This document shows positions 10,495-20,650 of a DNA stretch of 62,500 nt, piece after piece. The stretch is taken from the NCBI GenBank assembly GCA_905221605.1, contig CAJNDS010002697.1, forward strand, positions 195,001-257,500. The letters are read 5' to 3'. Both the position numbers and the translations under genes were made by a program. Source of the DNA: Symbiodinium natans (taxonomy: Eukaryota; Sar; Dinophyceae; Suessiales; Symbiodiniaceae). Under the pieces are notes generated by a model. The model saw nothing but the letters and a program-made list of their open reading frames with translations, ran no database searches and was not told the origin of the DNA. How positions within the stretch are numbered: the stretch's first letter is position 1; every line of letters begins with the position of its first letter.

Positions 10495-11749
10495 ATGGCC
10501 CTCGCAACGCAGACTGTCCAGATCCCACCAATCCTTGCACCTGCTAGCGTCCAGTTGCTCCGCCGCTGGCCGTCTCATTGTAGTTTCCCAGTCGGCTTGC
10601 TTGCTCGTGGCCTGACAAAGAGCGACGCATCAAACAAGACCGCTCGTCACGTTGGACCGCTGTTTTGGGGCACCGCCGTCGCCTCGGCAGTATGGTGGTT
10701 GAGTAGATCTGGTAAGAAGCAGATAGTCCACGTACCTCATCCAGACAAGGTGCACCCTCGCCCAGAAGATGCCGTTCCGGAGCTACCAGAAAGCTTGGAC
10801 GACCCCGCAGTATTACCGCAAATTCTGTCCCAGGCTCTTGGCAATTCGTCCCCTTTCATTGCGCAGTTCGCTGGCCGGGCTGCTATAGTACCCTATGGCA
10901 CACCAGCCGACGACAAGGTTGCTATAGTACCCCATGGCACGCCAGACACTCCTCCCTCCTTCAAACTGACGCTTGAAGACTTTCCTGCAGCCTGCCGGGG
11001 AACCTCGGTTACCAAAGTGCTCAGTGACAGCGCATGCAGGCATGCCTTTGAGGAAGACATTGCCAAGCATCTTGCAAAAGCTCATGGAGTTCACTCGAGT
11101 CGCATCAAAATCAACAGTATTGAGAAAGGCAGCGTGGTCGTGAACTACTCAATATTTGGTGCAGCAGCAGCTGAGATGCGTGGTTGGATCGATGGCTGTG
11201 AAAGGATTGCGAAGAGCCTCATGGAGACTTTGGAACATGTGGCGGTGAATCTTGTCGTGGTGCTGCCATCACTAGGCTTCGACATCCGCAACTTTGACTC
11301 GGCCGGGGACAAGAAAAATTTCGAGGGCCAGGACTTCAACACAGAAGGGGAGATCTACCATGAGCCAAAGCCCGGTAAAGGGTGGAAGCGGGTCGGTGTC
11401 TGTGTTCTGGGCAAATACGACAGCGATACGTGGCTGGCGCCTTTCGGCCATGAAGGAACGGGCATCAATCAGCGCAGTTCCGATCTACACAGGGGGATTC
11501 ATTCCAAGCACTGGGGCTAAAGGCGATGCAAGTTATGGGGATGGTGTTTACGTTTCGCCGTACATCGACACTGCTGAGGGCTATGCTCGGCCTGCTTCTG
11601 TCAAGCTCCTTGGAGGCGACGCGAAAGTGCGAGTTGCGTGGCAAGCTGCCGTACGACCCGGCAGCTTCAAAAAGGCGACTGATGATCAATGGGTCGTGCC
11701 AGATCCGAGGGATGTGCGGATCTACGGTCTTCTGATCAGAAAGGCTTAG
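10495..11749 (+). pseudogene. ADP-ribosyltransferase-like (PARP-like fold) protein with a one-base frameshift
   Basis: A long plus-strand frame runs to 11520 and continues one frame over to a stop at 11749. Met at 10495 is preferred (MALATQTVQIPP); an in-frame Met at 10360 is possible. Residues 60-75 are hydrophobic (PLFWGTAVASAVWWL), probably a membrane or targeting segment. A 22-residue unit with AIVPxGTP is repeated. A middle domain contains IKINSIEKGSVVVNYSI. The C-terminal domain reads WLAPFGHEGTGINQRSSDLH, then after the shift FIPSTGAKGDASYGDGVYVS, PYIDTAEGYA and VRIYGLLIRK. This resembles the H-x-T ... GxGVYxSP ... Y pattern of PARP-like transferases found in many protists and fungi. 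The break is at a run of five G (11492-11496); four would keep the frame. It may be a sequencing error, a pseudogene or a missed intron. Activity is inferred. Confidence 0.65.
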
Positions 11750-12312
11750 ATGTACGGACCGGCACGTTCCAAGAGCGCCACGGGTCGCTGTCGCTCGGTG
11801 CAGTGCCACACAGTTTCCGCATAGCATATGAGCTCGTATGAATGCGCATCTTCCCGTGCTGGTTTATGGCTGGCATGCACATCGGGCTGCAATGTTTCCC
11901 TTCGTGAAATTATGCCTACGCTTGCTCAGTTTCTCATAGCATTAAGCTCTAAGCTACAGCCCAAAATCCTCTACACCCAATACCCGAAAGTCCAGACACA
12001 AGGCCCAATCCCGGCACAAGTCCGCAGGGATTGCTGGCTGCCTGTGCTCCTGTGGTTTAGTGTTTATAGGGCTTCCAGCTACAATGCAGTCCGCATCCCT
12101 AGCCAGCTGTTCTCCAGCTTGGGGCTTTAGGGCTTTGTGGGTTAGGGTTTCAGGTTTAAGGGATGAACAGGTTTAGGGCTTCGCGCTTTCGGGATGAAGA
12201 GGCTGCAGGGTTTAGGGTTTAGGGTTCCAAGGCCGCGAACTCCACATCCTGAAGCCCAAGCCTGAACGCCGAGTTTGTTCACAGTTCACAACGAGACTAA
12301 GAAGCCTTGCAG

Positions 12313-12351
12313 CCTGAGGCCTCAAGAGGAGATGGACGAAGAAGAACTCCA
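12313..12351 (+). CDS. prp4: PRP4-type gene, tentative N-terminal exon (EEMDEEELQ)
   Basis: After the acceptor CTTGCAG the frame reads LRPQEEMDEEEL and ends with two bases of a Gln codon at a GC donor. The phase matches the next exon at 13282, giving an acidic-then-basic segment typical of the linker upstream of PRP4 kinase domains. This is inference from phase and composition only. Confidence 0.4.
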
Positions 12352-13281
12352 GCCGCTCGGGGGTCATTTTCTTCGGGGATGTCTTTGGGGGGCATCTTTT
12401 CGGGTGTGTGTGTGTGGGGTCTTGGGGATCATGCTCGCTCTTTTGGTGGGGAGGGGGGGGGGGATAATTTTGGAGGCCTTGCGGGGTTTCGGGGTTTCGG
12501 GCTTCAGGGTTCAGGGTTCAGGGTTCAGGGTTTAGGGTTTAGGGTTTAGGGTTGTTTGGCCGGTCTTGCCGGGGGTGCTGATGGCTTCTCGGTTCCCGGC
12601 ATGTTGTGGACCTCTGGCCTTGGATTTAGGGTTTAGGGTTTAGGGTTTAGGGTTTACGGTTTAGGGTGTAGGGTTTAGGGTGTAGGGTTTAGGGTTTAGG
12701 GTTTCGGGTGTAGGGTTTAGGGTTTCGGGTGTAGGGTTTAGGGTCTTGAATGTAGGGTTTAGGGGCCCATGCCTAGGGAATTTTTCTTTGTTCTAAATGA
12801 CCACCCTCACGCTGCATGGAAGCCGTCACAAGGTAGCCTACCTGGGAACTCCGGTCCCTGCACTGCAAATTTATTGGTTTGGAAAGACGTGGCTCTAAAC
12901 CCTCAACCCTCAACCCTCAACCCTCAACTCTCAACCCTCAACCCTCAACCCTTAGCCCTCAACTGCGAATGAAGAGGGTTCGTCACATGTGATCCACCAG
13001 TCCTACGCGCAGCAGCCCAAACGCTCCAACCGCTTAAGTCCTAAACCCGAAGGGCATCAATCCAGCCTCCGAGCTACCCAAAGTCGGAGGATTTAGGAAA
13101 TAGGGGTTTAGGGTTTAGGGTTTAGGGCTTAGGGTTTAGGCTTTAGGGTCACTGGGGCCCAGAGTAGGCTGTTCCGTTTTTTGGCATAGGTTCCCTTATC
13201 AGCCACTTTAAAACAAAAAGAGCATCCTTATTCCTGGCTTACAGTTGGGTCTAGATTATGCACCAAAGAAGCATGCGCCAG

Positions 13282-13321
13282 GTTGAAGAAAGATCTGCAG
13301 CGCTTCATCCTGCAGCACAAG
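13282..13321 (+). CDS. prp4: PRP4-type gene, tentative N-terminal exon (LKKDLQRFILQHK)
   Basis: An open segment reads LKKDLQRFILQHK, between the acceptor GCGCCAG and a GC donor (GCATGT). The charged helical composition and phase 0 exit fit direct joining to the QQRQAEQ exon at 13937. Weak on its own, stronger as part of the chain. Confidence 0.5.
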
Positions 13322-13936
13322 GCATGTTCCCCCAAACGGCTCTAAAACCTTTAAACCCTAAACCCTAAACCCTAAACCGTTCTGGTACCCTAAACCCTGA
13401 AGTTCCTAAAAACACCCTTGGTGCCCCAAACCCTGAAGTTCCTACGCCCACCTAGGAACCAAAGCTCCTAAGCGTCAAGTCCCAAACCCTGACGAACTTC
13501 CAAGATCCTACATTCTAAAGCCTACACCCTTCAGGCACCTCGGGTGCCGTTCAAGTGGACGAGTGGTCCACTTCTGTTGCAGACTTCGAGGTTGCTGTAG
13601 CAGTCTATTGGGGAGGCTTAGGTTGGGGTTGAGGGTTTAGGGGTGTAAGAGAATTATGAGGGGCCAAAAGCGAGCGAAGTTTTTTCAGCTGGTTCCAAGA
13701 AGTGTTGGGGTTTTGACTTTCTTCCCTCAGCCCGGAACCCTAAACAGTAAAACCCAAATCCCCGGGGCGCGAGGGGTCCAGGGAGCTTGGGTGAGATTTT
13801 GGGGCTTAGGGCGTCGATGGGCGGAGGGAGTGTTGGGGTAGGGCGTTGAGGGAGGTTCTACAGAGGTTTAGAGGTTCTACGGTTAAGTTGTGTTAGGGTT
13901 GAGGCTTTAGGATTCAAGGCTTCCTGCTCTGCCAAG

Positions 13937-13993
13937 CAGCAGCGCCAGGCGGAGCAGGACAACATGTTCGATGAGACGGCCGACGAGGACATG
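13937..13993 (+). CDS. prp4: PRP4-type gene exon with NMFDETADEDM motif
   Basis: Follows the acceptor TGCCAAG and reads QQRQAEQDNMFDETADEDM up to a GT donor (GTTTGG). An acidic patch with a DMF-like element upstream of the kinase core is common in PRP4 proteins. It leaves in phase 0. An alternative acceptor three bases downstream is possible. Confidence 0.58.
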
Positions 13994-14212
13994 GTTTGGG
14001 CTCCCCAAATTGGGCTGGGTATAGGTTCAGTGTTCCGGGCCTTCGTGTATACCGTCTTTCAATAGGGCTCTGGATTCTGTGACGTGGCCACATGGTGCCT
14101 TGAAGATTGACGGTGACTCGGAGAGTCATTGGACAGGGACAAGGTGCAGCAATTTTGGCCGGTGATACCTGTGATAGCTTAACCCTGCTTGGGGCACATG
14201 TTTATGAATCGC

Positions 14213-14353
14213 AACCAAGGGGGTGGAAGGGAGGGGGGTGTAAGGGCCCCGTATTCCCCAAATGAGGGCTGAATAATTCCAAATGTGCCTAACTAAATCA
14301 GGCCTAATAAGGGAACATAGGGCCCAATACGCCCCTCTCTTCCCCCCTTGGTT
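14213..14353. mobile_element. Imperfect palindromic element G in a PRP4 intron
   Basis: AACCAAGGGGGTGGAAGGGA at the left faces TCTTCCCCCCTTGGTT at the right as an imperfect inverted repeat of about 35 bases, with GGGCCC-type matches further in. Non-coding. It could fold into a long hairpin. Confidence 0.5.
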
Positions 14354-14646
14354 CCGTCTGAGTTTATATAGGTCTCTTAGTATCTTAGGGCTCGGGGCTT
14401 AATGTTGTGGGTTGAGTGTTTAGGGGTAGGGTTCAATGCTTAGGTTCGAAGTTGAAGTCCAATGTTTCTCTGGTGACTGGGGTTTAGAGTCTATGAGGGT
14501 CTGGGCTTCAGGGCGTGATTCAGCCGCCGGGTGAAGGGGAGTCAGAAGGGTCGCAGTGCTGCGTGACGCCCCAGAACATCCTGACGCCTTACCCCCCCCG
14601 CACCCAAATTTAAACCCTAAACCGTAAACCCTGATGCCCCCTAACC

Positions 14647-14902
14647 CCTAATGTTGACTTCGCATTAATAAACCCCCCCCCCCCTTCATTGATCAATCTC
14701 TCCGGCCAGGGCCTCCTCAATACTGTTCGCCTAAATCCTGGTAGGACGTACTATTAGTTTTAGTATTAGGTAGTAGCACCACGCCCGTAAAAAACGGATT
14801 TCCCGGGTCGGATTTTACAATTGTGGCGGGTTACAATATTGTGTTCCGGCAGCTGGATTTTACAATTGCGGCGGGAATCACTAATGTGAAGTCAACATTA
14901 GG
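14647..14902. mobile_element. Inverted-repeat element F (MITE or introner-like)
   Basis: Its ends are a 21-base inverted repeat with one mismatch: CCTAATGTTGACTTCGCATT at the left and TAATGTGAAGTCAACATTAG at the right. Inside, GATTTTACAATTGTGGCGGG and GATTTTACAATTGCGGCGGG form a direct repeat. No coding capacity. It lies in a PRP4 intron, 32 bases before an exon. Target duplications are not clear. Confidence 0.7.
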
Positions 14903-14934
14903 CCTTAAACCTAAACCAGCTTGAACACCTTCAG

Positions 14935-14996
14935 CCACTTGGAGAGCAGGACGCCATCCGCAAGGCGGCCACGGGGCAGGCTAACGCCATCAGCCA
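14935..14996 (+). CDS. prp4: PRP4-type gene exon (EQDAIRKAATGQANAIS)
   Basis: The frame reads PLGEQDAIRKAATGQANAIS and ends on two bases of a Gln codon before a GC donor (GCCCGG). The start is uncertain, since in-frame AG acceptors also exist at about 14919 and 14946. A 256-base inverted-repeat element ends 32 bases upstream. The phase fits the next exon. Confidence 0.6.
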
Positions 14997-15332
14997 GCCC
15001 GGTCCTGAGATTCCACCCTGAAAGTCCATCGTATACCCTATAAACCTTATACACCCTACACACCCTGAACTCCGTATACACCCTCACCCTCAACCTAAAA
15101 CCCTTGTCACAACCCTAAACCCTAACCCCTAAACCCTAAAGCCATACACACCCTGTAAACCCTGTAAACCCGGTCATGAGCTTACGGCTTTCCCTTCCAG
15201 ATCCTTTAGCGTGCATCGGACCGGAAGTGTCAAAAGCGTTTTTGGGGATTAAGGTTTATGGTCTGGGGTTCAGGGTTTGCGTTGGGCTTTAGGGTTTTAG
15301 GCTTCCCAGCTGATTTCTGGCTGCCCGTCAAG

Positions 15333-15371
15333 GACTGGCGCCTCTGCCGATGACTGGGACGACTCGGAGGG
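15333..15371 (+). CDS. prp4: PRP4-type gene exon (ADDWDDSEG)
   Basis: Reads TGASADDWDDSEG and ends at a GT donor (GTGCCT). PRP4 kinases carry an acidic D-x-EGYY stretch directly before the conserved IGEV, and joining this exon to 15811 makes DDSEG-YYKAKIGEV. An earlier acceptor at 15310 is also open but would not match the phase of the preceding exon. Confidence 0.72.
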
Positions 15372-15810
15372 GTGCCTCTCAATCCCAAATCTTATCCGAA
15401 AACGCCCCTAAACACTAAACCCTAAACCCTAAGCCCTAAACCCTAAACCCCAAACCTCAAACCCCAACCCAAGACCCTAAACCTGAACCCTCTTGTCGCT
15501 CCCAAGCTCCAGTGGCCTTGGGATGCAGGATGGCCCAAGGTCAGGGGGGTTGGGGTATCGGGTTGCGGGTCGAGGTCTTGGGTTTCAGGCTTAGGGTTTT
15601 AAGCCTCAGGGTTCAGGGTTCAACTCAGGATTCTTGGATTCCAGGTTCCCCTGGTTTCGGACGCACTGATATCATGTGGAGCAACGAAGTGATGTTACCA
15701 GCGATCTGGTTGAAACGCTCCTCTATCTCTAGTCCTCTGCATGATTCGGAAGCAAAGTGTACCCCAGCACCAAGACCCTTGGAATTGAATCACATGCCCG
15801 CCCCGGTCAG

Positions 15811-15955
15811 GTACTACAAGGCCAAGATCGGAGAAGTCATGATGGAGCGGTATGAAGTCACCGAGGACTTGGGGCAGCTAGGGTTCCAGCACTCGAAGGC
15901 TGACTTCGCCTTCGATGTTTCGAAGCTTCTTTGTGTCGTGTTTAAGGCTCGAGTG
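15811..15955 (+). CDS. prp4: PRP4 kinase exon: YYKAKIGEV and start of N-lobe
   Basis: After the acceptor CGGTCAG the frame reads YYKAKIGEVMMERYEV and later LLCVVFKARV, ending at a GT donor (GTATGG). The first part matches the PRP4 signature YYxxxIGEVxxxRYxV. The second matches the strand after the glycine loop (FSxVVxAR in the human protein). About 15 extra residues lie between, where the glycine-rich loop should be. Either a very short intron is present that I could not place, or the loop carries an insertion; a normal GxGxF is not visible. A PPR gene lies in the following intron. Confidence 0.8.
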
Positions 15956-16235
15956 GTATGGCGAAGAATGTGGCGCCAAACCCTAGTGAGCTTGACAGAC
16001 CACACATGTGTGACCCCCCCCCCATTCCCCCAAAGCAGATTGGTTGAGCATGAAAGATAATACCCAGAAAACCTTGATGCTAACATCATCTACAAACCGT
16101 CGTATGCTCCCAAGACGTTCAAGCTTCCTGCGATTTGAAGACGTTTGAGAAGCACAGTTAGCTGAGACAACCCGGGGACTCTCGAAGCATCGCTTCACTT
16201 AAATCCCAAAGATTTTCGAGCTGCGGCCATTAGAG

Positions 16236-17411
16236 GTGGTCCTTGGCACGCACATCCTCGTCGACCTTCTCATGCCGTCGGGTCATTCCCCAAAGGCTAC
16301 TGGCCTTGCCTGGCTATTGCTGCCTGTGGTCGCCGCCTGGGTTTGTTCCTCAAGGTCCGCCTTCACCACGAAAGTGTCCAGAACGCAACTCCAGCAGAAG
16401 CGGGAGGCAGAAGGTTTGCAGAGGCATTTGTCTACTGGGGTTGCTGAAGAGTCCCCCCTCTCAGGCCCGGAGAAAAAGGCTTGCGATGCGATTCGATCTG
16501 CCAGGGCCCACAGGGATTGGTATGCAGTGAAGCGGGCCTTCGACTCATCTGGGAAGCAAGCTGCTCCAGTCTTTAATGCAGCCATGGCAGCTGCCCTCCA
16601 ACTTGGCCGATTCGAGAAGGGCTTGGGCATATATCGGGAGCTGGGGGATCTTGGCCTGCAAAAAACTTTGAGGAGCTACTGCTGTGCGATTCGCTTGCAT
16701 GCACAGCTGCAGAAGAAGAAGGAGACGTTTGAGATTTGGGATGAGGCTCGTGCAAGCAAGTTGTGGAACCACGCGGAGAGTGCTTGCTCTGTCATGTGTG
16801 CAGCCCTACAGGCAGCCGCGCAATTTGGTGATCATGTCTTCGCCCGGCAGCTGCTTGTCATGATGCGCAAGAGAGGTAAAGTCCTGAATGTTGTAGACTG
16901 GAACCAAGCTTTGGACGCGTGTAAACATGCGCTGCATGCCACAGCCTCAAAGGAACTACTGTCAGAGATGCTCGAAACAGGCATGAAACCCGATGTAATC
17001 ACCTTCGCTCTGGCTGTGGGGGCGCACAGCGGAGAGTCTCTGGATTCGATATACGACGTCGCCAGCGGAATGAATGCCTATGAGATAGAGCCGGATGTGG
17101 TGTTTTTGGAAGAACTGGTGTCAGCGATCCTCGATGCCCCACGTCATGAGGGTACCAAACGAATCACACATGTTGAGCAGTGTCAGGCCATCGCGGCAGA
17201 GGCACCTGGTCGTCACCTACTCGCTGCGCAGCGAGTTATTGACCATGCTGAGGGTGAGGGCTTTGAGCTAAGCAAGCTGTTGAGGCTGTGGAAAGCCGCC
17301 ATGTTGAGGTTCGGCAAGGTGTGGAGTAGGCTCAGGCTTTGCCATGTGCCTTGGAGATGCCGAGAGCTCACCCGGACACCGTTACAAGCGAATGTTTACT
17401 CTGGAGGCTGA
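16236..17411 (+). CDS. Pentatricopeptide-repeat (PPR) protein, probably plastid-targeted, nested in an intron
   Basis: An uninterrupted 391-codon frame. Met1 is used here, but Met13 (16272) is an equally good start. Residues 21-37 are hydrophobic (GLAWLLLPVVAAWVC), followed by Ser/Arg and a Phe near residue 43, which resembles the signal-plus-transit leader of dinoflagellate plastid proteins. Residues from about 110 to 290 form four to five helical-pair repeats of about 35 residues, for example FNAAMAAALQLGRFEKGLGI and WNQALDACKHALHATASKEL, with MKPDVITF and IEPDVVF at repeat ends as in PPR proteins. Such proteins bind organelle RNA for processing or editing. The gene lies in the same strand inside a PRP4-gene intron and has no introns itself, which suggests retroposition or a shared transcript. 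The last 80 residues look unlike PPR repeats. Confidence 0.8.
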   Translation: MVLGTHILVDLLMPSGHSPKATGLAWLLLPVVAAWVCSSRSAFTTKVSRTQLQQKREAEGLQRHLSTGVAEESPLSGPEKKACDAIRSARAHRDWYAVKRAFDSSGKQAAPVFNAAMAAALQLGRFEKGLGIYRELGDLGLQKTLRSYCCAIRLHAQLQKKKETFEIWDEARASKLWNHAESACSVMCAALQAAAQFGDHVFARQLLVMMRKRGKVLNVVDWNQALDACKHALHATASKELLSEMLETGMKPDVITFALAVGAHSGESLDSIYDVASGMNAYEIEPDVVFLEELVSAILDAPRHEGTKRITHVEQCQAIAAEAPGRHLLAAQRVIDHAEGEGFELSKLLRLWKAAMLRFGKVWSRLRLCHVPWRCRELTRTPLQANVYSGG

Positions 17412-18224
17412 GGCTAGAATCCGAGGGCCAAGGGTGGTAGTAGTCCGATCAGACCAAGAACGGAGATTCCCCAAAGTCTGAACCCTGATCTCATGCTCCA
17501 GGTATAGCCTGCAGAGTTTAACCACAAAGGGAACGACTCTAACCCGAGTCCTCAGCGCAGGATTTCGTCGGAAAGGGTGTCTTTTCCAACGTCTGCAAAG
17601 CCAAGGACAAGGCAGAGCGGCACTTTGCAGGGTTGGGGGCTTTGGGGGTCATAAGCGATGATTGCTCTAGAGGGGGGGCACCTGTGGGCGCGCATCCTGA
17701 CAAACAGTAAGCCTGCCTCTAATTACCGTACACAAATGCCCCCCAGCACTCCAAATGCAAGCCTCCGGTCCGAGCCTCAGACTTCAGGTTCTCGAAGCTA
17801 CGAATATAGCCTGAGCATTGCCTTAGTTTGTAACCTCTGGGCCCGAATCCTGCTACAGGGGGCACGAATGCCACGCTGTCTGCTTTGGGGTTTAGTGTTT
17901 AGGGTTTGGGATTTATGGAGCGAGGGCTGAACAGTTTTTCTGGGCTTCTCGGTACAACTCTCAGGTGTTTCTAGTCAGCTGGCAGCTGCAAATGCAAACA
18001 AAGCGCGGCAGCTGCCCGTAAACCCTAGCCCCAAACCCTAGATCCTTGCCCTGAACCCTAAACCCTAGCCCTAAACCCTACACGCTAACCCCTAAACCCT
18101 AAGCCCTCGAGCATCCACCCCCCTCCGATGCAGTGCCACCAAGAACAGCACCTCTGGCGTCCCCAGGTATGGATGCAAGATTCAAGCCTCAACTCCCCTA
18201 ACCCCCCGTCCTCCTTGGCCTCAG
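17412..18224. other. Rest of the PRP4 intron after the PPR gene
   Basis: Non-coding, with a few isolated CCCTAAA or CCCTAGC units near 18020-18110. No convincing gene or element seen. Confidence 0.6.
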
Positions 18225-18281
18225 ACGGATGGAAGTATGGTGGCCATCAAAGTCATGCGCTGCAACGACATGATGAAGAAG
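18225..18281 (+). CDS. prp4: PRP4 kinase exon: VAIKVM (ATP-binding lysine)
   Basis: Between the acceptor GCCTCAG and a GC donor (GCCTGC) the frame reads TDGSMVAIKVMRCNDMMKK. VAIK carries the ATP-binding lysine; human PRP4 has VAVKII followed by a similar basic stretch. Enters and leaves in phase 0. Confidence 0.88.
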
Positions 18282-18640
18282 GCCTGCAACTCCATCATGA
18301 TGCCACCCACCCTAAACCCTAAACCCTCAACCCCCCCGCCCCCCCCAAGGGAACTCCGATTCGGGGTCTCAGAGATGTTGTCCTAGCCAGCATTCCAGTG
18401 GCACACAGTGATGAAACATCGGGTTTAGGGTTTAGAGTTTGGGATTTAGGGATTGGGCTTCAGGATGATAAGAGCTCTTGCGTCTTAAACCCTAAACCCC
18501 TAAGCCGTACTCCTTAGTTCTGTACCCAACAATCCGCGGTAAAAAAAACACGGACACCTCAACTCTATACCCCCGAACCCCTGGCACCTCAACCCTGGCA
18601 ACCCTTAAGCACCCCCAACATACATGCCCTACCATTACAG

Positions 18641-18702
18641 GCCGCGGAGAAGGAGGTGGAGATCCTGGAGCGCCTGAACAAGGCGGACAAGCAGAACAAG
18701 AG
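18641..18702 (+). CDS. prp4: PRP4 kinase exon: helix C (EKEVEILERLNKAD)
   Basis: After the acceptor ATTACAG it reads AAEKEVEILERLNKADKQNK and stops two bases into an Arg codon at a GC donor (GCGGGA). The Glu of EVEIL corresponds to the helix C glutamate that pairs with the VAIK lysine; PRP4 proteins have E-x-LxKLNxAD here. Reading on to a GT at 18728 is open but breaks the phase with the next exon. Confidence 0.88.
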
Positions 18703-19815
18703 GCGGGAAGGGGCTGTTGTGGAGCAGGTTTAGGGTTTAGGGTTGAGCTGCCTGAAGGCTCTTGGGTAACTTCAAGGCAGGGTTGCCTGTACCCTGAATA
18801 AGATTGCAACCAGTCATATCTATATTTGCCCTACTGTCGCCCCAGTTGGGAATGCCCATTGAGTAGCATCAAATACCCATTCAGTACCCATCAAGCACCC
18901 ATTAACTGCCTCCAAATAGAGTCAAGCAGGTTCCTTGTGTAGTTGAGGGTGAGGGTTTGGGGTTGGCGGTTTTGGGGTGCTTGGGGCTCTTTTGTGTGTT
19001 TGGAGGTCGAGGTTTTGAGGTTGTGTGTGTTTTTTGTGGCTTCGGGCTTGGGGATTTGGGGGTGTGTGTGGTTTGCTTTGGGGTTTGGTTCGCGCTTGGG
19101 GTTTCAGAGTCTGGGCATCATCAGACTATATAGCTGAGAGCGTTGTTGAGCGCGGCTTCTTGCAGCAGCCTAAATGCCTGCCATGTTCTGATTGAGGGCT
19201 CAAGAGTTCGCATCTGAAAGGCCACGGCAAACGGACAGCAGATGGCAATTAACTACACCTTGTACCCCAAGCCCTAGATCCCTAAATCCCTAAACCCTAG
19301 ACCAGGGCCTCCGCACCAGATCTCAGCTTGATCTTCTCGGGGGGTAAAGACGAAAACTGCGGTTTAGGGTGGCTTCGTGTTCCGACCTTCGAGGTCGCAC
19401 GGTCTAGCGTTTATGGTCTACAGGGTTTAGGGTGATACGGGATTGTAATGGGAACCTTGCATAAGAAACCCACCCTCTGCAGGCATGCCACCCTGGGCTT
19501 CTTAACTTCAACTTCTCCAGGTACCCAAACCTTCGGGAATGTTTTGGGCTCTGGGCTTCGGACTCAGGGAAGCCCGAAACCAGCGACGCCTTCAAGACTT
19601 TGATCCCTCAACGCCTCCATGGTGCCACCTCTTCGAGTGTTTTGAGCATCCCAATCCTACCGCATGGGAGATTTCGGGTTTAGAAATCCCGGCTTAGGAA
19701 TCGTAAACCCTACACCCTACACCCCAAACCCTAGACCCTAAACCCTAAAACCTGAACCCTAAACCCTAAACCCTGAACCCTGAACCCTGAACCCTAAACG
19801 AATTGAAGCCGGCAG

Positions 19816-19875
19816 GCATGTGATCCGTCTCCACCGCCACTTCCTTTACCGTGGGCACCTTTGTCTGGTCTTCGA
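19816..19875 (+). CDS. prp4: PRP4 kinase exon: HVIRLHRHF...LCLVFE
   Basis: Follows the acceptor CCGGCAG and reads HVIRLHRHFLYRGHLCLVF, ending inside a Glu codon before a GC donor (GCCCGG). It matches the PRP4 strand 4-5 and hinge region (RLxRHFxxxxHLCLVFE). Phase agrees on both sides. Confidence 0.9.
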
Positions 19876-20173
19876 GCCCGGCGCTGAGGGCAGGGTTCAG
19901 GGTTGAGGTTTCAAGGTCCCTGAACCCTACACCCTAAACCGTAAACCCTAGACCCTAAACCCTATACTCGAAGGGAGTCTTAGCTTTCCAGCTTAGAAGC
20001 AGTCTCCAGTTCTTTTCCACCTTGTACAAGGCCACGGTTTAGGGCTTAGGGTTCACATGCTCCGCGCACCCCACCACACGGGACCTTGAACCCTATAAAA
20101 CCTAAACCCTAAACCCTAGACCCTAAACCCTAAACCCTAAACTCTAAACCCTCGAACCTCCTGCAATATTAAG

Positions 20174-20209
20174 GTGCATGTGGGACAACCTACGTGTGGC
20201 GCTGAAGAA
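20174..20209 (+). CDS. prp4: PRP4 kinase exon: CMWDNLRVALK
   Basis: A 36-base exon after the acceptor ATTAAG. It reads CMWDNLRVALK and ends inside a Lys codon at a GC donor (GCGGGG). Joined to its neighbours it gives LVFE-CMWDNLRVALKK-YTKD, the same length as the human PRP4 hinge and helix D region. Confidence 0.85.
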
Positions 20210-20650
20210 GCGGGGCGCCCCGGAACCGGCCCCGACCCAGAAGTTGAGCTCAGAAGGTTTGGGGGTTGGGGTTCTGAATCCCAAGCCCTGAACCCTAAAC
20301 CCTAAGCCCTAAGCCCTAAACCCTAAACCCCAAACCCTAAACCCTAAAGTGTAGGGTTTGGGGGTTGGGTTTTGGGGGTTCTGGATAAGTTCTTCGGCTT
20401 GGGTTTCTGCTATGAGCATTTATTACGGGCTGTATGTATGGGTTTGTGAGGTTCGGACTTCTGGTTTGTAGGATTCTCTGGATTTGGTGGTTAAAGGCTT
20501 CGTTGCCTTGTGGCTGTGGCGAGTTTGGAGCTTAATGACGCTTTGGGGCTTAGGGGTGCACAGATTCCGGGAATCCACGATCGCATCCTAGATAATGATC
20601 TGGTCTGCTGTGGTAAGGGCAGTGCTGGGCCTGAGATCTACTTTCTATGC

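Noticed and set aside
10484-10500. GTAGCCATGGC resembling the start of the dinoflagellate spliced leader
   Set aside because: Only the first 8 bases agree (GTAGCCAT); the TTTTGGCTCAAG part is missing, so it is not a leader remnant.
15512-15810. Treating the whole 182-codon frame at 15512-16060 as one protein
   Set aside because: Only 15811-15955 matches PRP4; the upstream part contains translated repeat fragments and lies before a good acceptor.
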